Assembly (NCBI GenBank): GCA_900315205.1
Contig: OMYF01000019.1
Location: forward strand, 1-37,054
DNA length: 37,054 bases
Origin: an uncultured Acidaminococcus sp.
GTDB taxonomy: Bacteria; Bacillota; Negativicutes; Acidaminococcales; Acidaminococcaceae
Direction: 5' to 3'
Shown in pieces: positions 33,106 through 37,054 of this stretch (its first letter is position 1; every line of letters starts with the position of its first letter). The position numbers and the translations under genes were made by a program. The notes beneath the pieces are model-generated. The model saw only the letters and a list, made by a program, of their open reading frames with translations. It searched no databases and had not been told where the DNA came from.

Positions 33106-33679
33106 CTTCCTGACCCCTCTCTTCAGGCAGGGACGCAATAAGAAACTTCGCGCGAAAAACCTCCTTACGGTTATTTCTTATCTTCACCCAAATTGTATAT
33201 TTATTATCCTGTTTCCGTTTCACTTCGGCCCGGGCCACCACCACGGAACCGGCGTAAACGGGGATCTTGTATTTGACATTGGCCACGCTGCTCTGGATGG
33301 ACGGCGCATCGATGATGGCAAGTGCCAGGGAATTCGCCTGGGCAAACAGATACTGCTCCCGGCAGACACCCGTTTTCTGCAGGATCATCTCCCGCGTGAC
33401 AGTCAGCATGGAAATGCCGCTTGCCCCCATTTCCAGATCGATCAGTTCGCCCACGATATCAGCGCTCGTAATGGACTGGAGTTTTTTCTGGGCATTTTCC
33501 GCCATAAAGCGGGTCCGCTCGCGCAGTTCCGGGATGCCCAGTGCCAGCCGGTCCAGCCGGATGGTCTGGATGCTCACCTCAAACTGTTCAGCCAGATTTT
33601 CGTCGGTCAGAAAAGGATTCTTTGCGAGCAGTGACTGCAGTTTGGTTTGACGGAGCTTTTTATTTGCAGCAGAACCCAT
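33089..33679 (-). CDS. fapR: Fatty-acid and phospholipid biosynthesis repressor FapR
   Basis: Malonyl-CoA-responsive repressor of lipid synthesis genes. The 196-residue protein has an N-terminal DeoR-like helix-turn-helix (KLRQTKLQSLLAKNPFLTDE, then LAEQFEVSIQTIRLDRLALG, residues about 8-48). A linker follows (about 60-75), then a hot-dog-fold effector domain (about 95-190) with ANSLALAIIDA and NVKYKIPVYAGSVVVARAEV. AGGTGA lies upstream of the ATG at 33679. The promoter is at 33722-33750 and a palindromic site overlaps the transcription start (33694-33716), so autorepression together with the downstream fab genes is likely. Confidence 0.93.
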   Translation of the reverse strand: MGSAANKKLRQTKLQSLLAKNPFLTDENLAEQFEVSIQTIRLDRLALGIPELRERTRFMAENAQKKLQSITSADIVGELIDLEMGASGISMLTVTREMILQKTGVCREQYLFAQANSLALAIIDAPSIQSSVANVKYKIPVYAGSVVVARAEVKRKQDNKYTIWVKIRNNRKEVFRAKFLIASLPEERGQEDENRS

Positions 33680-33693
33680 TTCATCACCTACTT

Positions 33694-33716
33694 TTAGTAC
33701 CTAGTCCTAATACTAA
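33694..33716 (-). promoter_or_regulatory. FapR operator at the fapR transcription start
   Basis: TTAGTA (33694-33699) and TACTAA (33711-33716) form inverted arms 11 bp apart. Inside, CCTAGTCCTAA can be read as two overlapping 17-bp sites, at 33694-33710 and 33700-33716, each resembling the TTAGTA-N5-TACTAA type inverted repeat known for FapR in Bacillus. The site covers about +1 to +22 of the predicted transcript. Confidence 0.8.
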
Positions 33717-33721
33717 ACTTT

Positions 33722-33750
33722 ATTATAAAGTGATATGAGTCAAAAAGCAA
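33722..33750 (-). promoter_or_regulatory. Promoter of the fapR-fab operon
   Basis: TTGCTT (33745-33750), a 17-nt spacer and a perfect TATAAT (33722-33727) on the minus strand. The predicted start near 33715 lies at the edge of the palindrome at 33694-33716. The leader is about 35 nt. Confidence 0.8.
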
Positions 33751-33836
33751 CTCACGCTCCTTGTTTTCACATATAATTTACAGGATCCCGGCTGCCGTGA
33801 CGGCATGCCTCACGGTCTGACAAAGCCGGTCCGCTG

Positions 33837-34622
33837 TCAGCCAAGAGCCACATCGAGTGTCATCATCAGCGTAAAACCAAAGGAGAAGGCAAGGACGCCG
33901 AGATTGGAATGTTCCCCTTCGGCCATTTCCGGGATCATTTCCTCTACGACCACGTACAGCATGGCACCCGCGGCAAAGCTGAGAAAATACGGGAGCAGGT
34001 GTCCGATGATCCCCGCCGCCATGATGGTCAGCAGGGAAGCAACCGGTTCCACGGCGCCGGACAGGACCCCGCCGCCGAAAGCTCTGTGCCGGTTCATGCC
34101 GTTTGCCCGGAGCGGCAGGGACACGATGGCACCTTCCGGAAAGTTCTGGATGGCAATCCCCAGGGACAGGGCGATGCCGTTGCCAAGGGAAATTTCTTCC
34201 GGATCGGTCAAAAAGCCCGCATAGATCATACCGACAGCCATTCCTTCAGGAATATTATGGAGCACGACAGCCAGCAGCCGCATCGTCGTCCGGGCCAGAT
34301 GGCTGTGGAATCCTTCGGGCCTGTCCGTGTCCGGATGGAGATGAGGAATGACCGTATCCAGGAGAAGCAGGAAAAGGATCCCCGCCCAAAAACCAACGAC
34401 AGCCGGCAGAAACGAAAATTTCCCGAGGCCCGCACTTTCTTCGATGGACGGAATGAGCAGGCTCCAGATGGATGCCGCGACCATGACACCGGCGGCAAAT
34501 CCCGTCAGTGTCCTTTGTACATTGTAATCCAGCCGGTCTTTCATGAAATAGACGCAGGCTGCACCCAGTGAAGTACCGGCAAAGGGAATCAGGATTCCCT
34601 GCCAGACAGCAGCAGGCAGCAT
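33837..34622 (-). CDS. ZIP-family divalent metal transporter
   Basis: A 261-residue integral membrane protein with about eight hydrophobic segments, related to ZupT/GufA. The metal site in segments 4 and 5 is complete: HNIPEG (H122, N123, E126) and QNFPEG (N160, E163), plus VEEMIPE (about 226-232). The loop before segment 4 holds several histidines (H94, H96, H106, H108), a usual metal-binding loop. Import of Zn, Fe or Mn is expected; the preferred ion is unknown. It has its own promoter (34724-34753) and is flanked by the rpmF terminator and the fapR promoter, so it is a single-gene unit inserted between two lipid/ribosome clusters. A hairpin without a T-run lies downstream at 33795-33815. 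Confidence 0.93.
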   Translation of the reverse strand: MLPAAVWQGILIPFAGTSLGAACVYFMKDRLDYNVQRTLTGFAAGVMVAASIWSLLIPSIEESAGLGKFSFLPAVVGFWAGILFLLLLDTVIPHLHPDTDRPEGFHSHLARTTMRLLAVVLHNIPEGMAVGMIYAGFLTDPEEISLGNGIALSLGIAIQNFPEGAIVSLPLRANGMNRHRAFGGGVLSGAVEPVASLLTIMAAGIIGHLLPYFLSFAAGAMLYVVVEEMIPEMAEGEHSNLGVLAFSFGFTLMMTLDVALG

Positions 34623-34723
34623 ATTCCCCGCCCCCTTTCCTGTGATATATGGAATTCCGCATCCGGAAAAACTGCCGTCACGCAGCGATGCCGGATCCGT
34701 TCCAGTTTTCTGTCCGTCCCATC

Positions 34724-34753
34724 ATTATACGCAATTCCGGGGGCTTCCTTCAA
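34724..34753 (-). promoter_or_regulatory. Promoter of the ZIP transporter gene
   Basis: TTGAAG (34748-34753), an 18-nt spacer and a perfect TATAAT (34724-34729). The predicted start near 34717 leaves a leader of about 95 nt. No clear metal-regulator (Fur/Zur) box was recognised around it. Confidence 0.65.
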
Positions 34754-34920
34754 GGCCCGGACGGAAGGAGACAGAGAAAAAACAGAGCGGAAGAAGGGGC
34801 AGGGCCATGGCAGGATCAGGTGAGCCGCTGTTTCCGGGACGCCGCCCGGACGCACAGTGGATGGTTCTCCAGCCCTGCTCCCCCGGTCGGGCCGCAAAAT
34901 CCGGAGGATGGATCCAATAT

Positions 34921-34969
34921 ACAAAAAGGAGCTGCGGCGAAATGACTGCTCATTTCGTCACAGCTCCTT
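34921..34969 (-). terminator. Rho-independent terminator of yceD-rpmF
   Basis: A 20-bp stem with one A-C mismatch, running 34926-34945 and 34950-34969 around a 4-nt loop, is followed by five T on the minus strand. It begins 12 nt after the rpmF stop. This is the strongest terminator in the window. Confidence 0.92.
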
Positions 34970-34981
34970 CCAGACACAAGA

Positions 34982-35164
34982 TTATTCTTCTTCCGTCTTG
35001 ACGACTTCCTTGCCGTCGTAGTAGCCGCATTCAGGGCACACATGATGAGGACGCATCAGCTCGTGGCATTGCGGACATTCAACCAAGCCAGGAGCAGTCA
35101 GTTTCCAATTAGCGCGACGGGAATCGCGGCGAGCTTTAGACATCTTTCTCTTTGGTACTGCCAT
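34982..35164 (-). CDS. rpmF: 50S ribosomal protein L32 (zinc-finger form)
   Basis: A 60-residue large-subunit protein with the family start MAVPKRKMSKARRDSRRANW. The zinc-binding form has all four cysteines, C30 and C33 (CPQC) and C43 and C46 (CPEC). AGGAGGTG lies 7 nt upstream of the ATG. It follows yceD by 24 bp; that pair is conserved across many bacteria, and plsX-fab genes often follow. Here a terminator, the ZIP gene and a new promoter intervene. Confidence 0.97.
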   Translation of the reverse strand: MAVPKRKMSKARRDSRRANWKLTAPGLVECPQCHELMRPHHVCPECGYYDGKEVVKTEEE

Positions 35165-35188
35165 TGTTGTACACCTCCTAAACTCAAC

Positions 35189-35692
35189 CTATTTCTTCAA
35201 CAATGCCTCGAGAGCCTGTAATCTAGGATCGATGGATCTCGTTTCACACTGACACGGCGTCACGTTTCTGTTCGCTCCACAGACCGGGCAGATACCCTTA
35301 CAGTCCGGTTTGCACAAAGCACGCGCAGGAACAGAAAGCAGAAGGGACTCCCTCAAAGCATCCGTAACATCAACCACATCGAACTTATAGGTCAGAGCAT
35401 CCTCATCAAGGCCTTCCGCCCCTTCCGGATAATACCGCTCATCCAGATCCGCCGTCAGGTCCAGCACAATGCCTTTCAGGCACCGTGCGCACTGGGTCTT
35501 CACCCTGAAGCCGAGGCTTCCTTCGAGCAGGATCATGTCCCCGCCGTTGGTGACAGTGAAGTCGGCGGACACCGGTCCGGCCAGCTCGACGTCATCTTCC
35601 GTCAGGTCCAGGTCGCGTCCTTCCAGGTCGTAATGACAGGATAGTGACCCGCTAAGTTGTTTCTTGATTTCTGCTACATTGATCTTAATCAT
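35189..35692 (-). CDS. yceD: YceD / DUF177 metal-binding protein
   Basis: A 167-residue protein of the YceD family, linked to 23S rRNA accumulation and L32 expression. It starts MIKINVAEIKKQLSGS and has cysteine pairs CARC (C68, C71) and CKPDCKGICPVCGANRN (C127, C131, C135, C138), plus C147 and C149. These probably bind zinc. The ATG has no SD, and the consensus promoter predicts a leader of only about 11 nt, so translation may start near-leaderless. A perfect palindrome covers the -10 box. Co-transcribed with rpmF. Confidence 0.92.
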   Translation of the reverse strand: MIKINVAEIKKQLSGSLSCHYDLEGRDLDLTEDDVELAGPVSADFTVTNGGDMILLEGSLGFRVKTQCARCLKGIVLDLTADLDERYYPEGAEGLDEDALTYKFDVVDVTDALRESLLLSVPARALCKPDCKGICPVCGANRNVTPCQCETRSIDPRLQALEALLKK

Positions 35693-35703
35693 AATAATAT
35701 CAA

Positions 35704-35720
35704 CCGTTATATTATAACGG
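35704..35720. promoter_or_regulatory. Palindromic operator-like site over the yceD -10 box
   Basis: CCGTTAT-ATT-ATAACGG is a perfect inverted repeat with 7-bp arms and a 3-bp centre. It spans the -10 hexamer (35711-35716) to the predicted start (about 35704). A site of this kind can bind a dimeric repressor; the protein is unknown. It differs from the FapR arms (TTAGTA). Confidence 0.5.
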
Positions 35721-35739
35721 CGTGCATGCTCTTTGTCAA
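35711..35739 (-). promoter_or_regulatory. Promoter of yceD-rpmF (full consensus)
   Basis: TTGACA (35734-35739), a 17-nt spacer and TATAAT (35711-35716), both perfect. It starts 18 nt after the ackA stop. Predicted start near 35704, so the mRNA would have about 11 nt before the yceD ATG. Confidence 0.92.
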
Positions 35740-35757
35740 GCAGTCAGGAGGAACCTC

Positions 35758-36954
35758 TTATTTGCCGCAGAGCATGTTGGTATCGCGGGCAATGACAAGT
35801 TCCTCATTCGTCGGGATCAGGTAAACCTTGACCTTGGAATCAGCCTTGCTGATTTCCGTGACTTTGCCGCGGACGTTGTTGCGTTCCGGATCCAGTTCCA
35901 CTCCCAAGAATTCCAGACCGGAGCAGACCTTGGCACGGGTCCCGATATCGTTTTCGCCGACGCCGGCCGTGAAGACGATGGCATCGACACCGCCCATGGC
36001 AGCTGCATAGGCACCGATATAGCGTTTTACCTGATAGCAGAACATGTCAAGAGCCAGCTGAGCACGCTTGTTGCCTTCAGCGGCAGCGGATTCCAGATCA
36101 CGGAAGTCACTGGAAACGCCGGAGATGCCGAGGACGCCGCATTCCTTGTTCATGTACTTGTCCATGCCGGCAGCGTCAAGGTTCAGCTTCTGCATCAGGA
36201 TCGGCACGATAGCCGGATCGATGGAACCGCAGCGGGTACCCATCAGGACGCCGTCCAGCGGAGTGAAGCCCATGGACGTATCCACGGATTTGCCGCCCTT
36301 GACAGCCGTGATGGAGGAACCGTTGCCGAGGTGGCAGGTGATGATGCGGCTCTCTTCCACCGGTTTGCCGAGGAGCTTGGCAGCATATTCGGAAACATAG
36401 CGGTGGGAAGTGCCGTGGAACCCGTATTTGCGGATGCCGTACTTCTTGTATTCGTCATATTTCACACCGAACATATAAGCCACAGGAGGCATGGTCTGAT
36501 GGAAAGCCGTGTCGAAAACGCCGACCTGCGGAGTGTTCGGCATCAGTTTCTGGCAGGCTCTGATCCCGGCAACATTGGGCGGCTGATGCAGCGGAGCCAT
36601 ATCGCTCAGGCCTTCGATCTTCTTCAGGACTTCTTCCGTGATGAGTACGGATTTATCGAAGATTTCCCCGCCATGTACGACTCTGTGGCCGACTGCATCG
36701 ATTTCGTCCATCGACTTGATGACGCCGTAGTTCGGGTCAACCAGGGCAGCCAGGACCTTCTTGATCCCGTCCACATGGTCAGGAATGACGCTCGGCAGCA
36801 CAACCTTGTCCTTGCCGGCAGGTCTGTGCGTCAGGCAGGAGCCTTCGATCCCGATTCTTTCGACGAGACCCTTGGCAATGACGGATTCGTCTTCCATGTT
36901 GATCAGCTGATACTTAATGGAAGAACTGCCACAGTTTACAACAAAAATCTTCAT
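35758..36954 (-). CDS. ackA: Acetate kinase
   Basis: Interconverts acetyl phosphate and acetate with ATP, giving substrate-level ATP in fermentation. The 398-residue protein has the start [18 protein letters not shown] (phosphate-binding), [12 protein letters not shown], the [11 protein letters not shown] and [15 protein letters not shown] signatures, [23 protein letters not shown] (quoted in parts), TRCGSIDP and FTAGVGEND near the C-terminus. The frame is open 25 codons further, but GGGAGG is 6 nt before the ATG at 36954, so that start is used. The 5' part includes the promoter region. No terminator is visible before the yceD promoter, so some read-through is possible. A pta partner is not in view. 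Confidence 0.97.
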   Translation of the reverse strand: MKIFVVNCGSSSIKYQLINMEDESVIAKGLVERIGIEGSCLTHRPAGKDKVVLPSVIPDHVDGIKKVLAALVDPNYGVIKSMDEIDAVGHRVVHGGEIFDKSVLITEEVLKKIEGLSDMAPLHQPPNVAGIRACQKLMPNTPQVGVFDTAFHQTMPPVAYMFGVKYDEYKKYGIRKYGFHGTSHRYVSEYAAKLLGKPVEESRIITCHLGNGSSITAVKGGKSVDTSMGFTPLDGVLMGTRCGSIDPAIVPILMQKLNLDAAGMDKYMNKECGVLGISGVSSDFRDLESAAAEGNKRAQLALDMFCYQVKRYIGAYAAAMGGVDAIVFTAGVGENDIGTRAKVCSGLEFLGVELDPERNNVRGKVTEISKADSKVKVYLIPTNEELVIARDTNMLCGK

Positions 36955-37019
36955 TGTTAGCCTCCCAATTCTTGCTGGTTCAGAGCCAGTATTATCTTGA
37001 TATGGAATCATACCGTAAT

Positions 37020-37048
37020 ATTTTAACAAACTATAGGGTAAATGTCTA
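37020..37048 (-). promoter_or_regulatory. Candidate ackA promoter
   Basis: TAGACA (37043-37048), a 17-nt spacer and TAAAAT (37020-37025), each with five of six consensus bases. Predicted start near 37013, leader about 59 nt with the small hairpin CTGG-CTCTGAA-CCAG. Confidence 0.6.
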
Positions 37049-37054
37049 GAAAAG

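Larger units (their letters stand above)
34623..34981. other. 359-bp stretch without a gene
   Basis: Holds the rpmF terminator (34921-34969), the ZIP promoter (34724-34753) and a leader of about 95 nt. In the remaining bases (about 34770-34920) I see no coding potential, no tRNA and no repeat. Small open frames here have no SD and look like chance. Confidence 0.6.

Noticed and set aside
33795..33815. Hairpin after the ZIP gene as a terminator
   Set aside because: Stem CCGTGA/TCACGG is short and lacks a T-run; it may be incidental, so it was not listed as a terminator.
1..37054. Mobile elements, CRISPR arrays, tRNA or rRNA genes
   Set aside because: No transposase or integrase, no direct-repeat array and no cloverleaf-like sequence was seen on either strand; all genes are housekeeping or common accessory types.

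Overview
The window is a block of core housekeeping genes, every one read from the minus strand. The base composition is GC-rich (roughly 55-60 % by eye). Several features point to a Gram-positive-lineage bacterium: a PolC-type replicative polymerase, FapR control of fatty-acid synthesis, an ylxR-ylxQ pair in the nusA-infB operon, and strong SD sequences with frequent GTG/TTG starts. The gene order (ackA-yceD-rpmF next to fapR-plsX-fabHDG-acpP-fabF-rnc; rpsB-tsf-pyrH-frr-uppS-cdsA-dxr-rseP-ispG-proS-polC-rimP-nusA-infB-truB-ribF-rpsO) together with the composition suggests the Negativicutes, possibly an Acidaminococcaceae/Veillonellaceae relative. The taxon is inference; no rRNA is present.

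In transcription order, from high to low coordinates: (1) ackA with its own promoter. (2) yceD-rpmF, from a consensus TTGACA-17-TATAAT promoter overlapped by a perfect 7+7 bp palindrome, ending in a strong terminator. (3) A single ZIP metal-transporter gene with its own promoter. (4) The FapR-controlled fatty-acid operon fapR-plsX-fabH-fabD-fabG-acpP-(three hairpins)-fabK-like-fabF-rnc, with an operator at the transcription start. (5) After a terminator-like hairpin, a radical SAM protein and an AlaX/DHHA1 protein. (6) rpsB-tsf, from a promoter whose -35 box lies in the loop of the preceding terminator. (7) pyrH-frr-small ORF-ferredoxin, then, across a terminator touching the next SD, uppS-cdsA-dxr-rseP-ispG-proS-mgtC-like-polC. 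(8) rimP-nusA-ylxR-ylxQ-infB-rbfA-nrnA-truB-ribF, from a strong promoter with a probable NusA-responsive attenuator. (9) rpsO with its own promoter, structured leader and terminator.

The genes join translation (S15, S2, L32, EF-Ts, RRF, IF-2, RbfA, RimP, TruB, ProRS), transcription (NusA), replication (PolC), envelope and isoprenoid synthesis (UppS, CdsA, IspG, Dxr, RseP, PlsX, Fab enzymes) and acetate metabolism (AckA). Most are packed with 1-17 bp overlaps (TGATG, ATGA, TAATG), implying translational coupling. In many cases the SD position shows that the real start lies inside the longest open frame; the coordinates below use those corrected starts.

I did not find a new multi-gene system. 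The points most worth a second look are: a PolC that appears to lack its proofreading exonuclease insertion; the operator-like palindrome and near-leaderless start of yceD; three long consecutive hairpins between acpP and fabK; terminators butted against SDs (uppS, radical SAM) or sharing sequence with a promoter (rpsB); a 70-residue unrecognised protein between frr and a 57-residue ferredoxin; and a FabK-like enzyme with a four-cysteine cluster.
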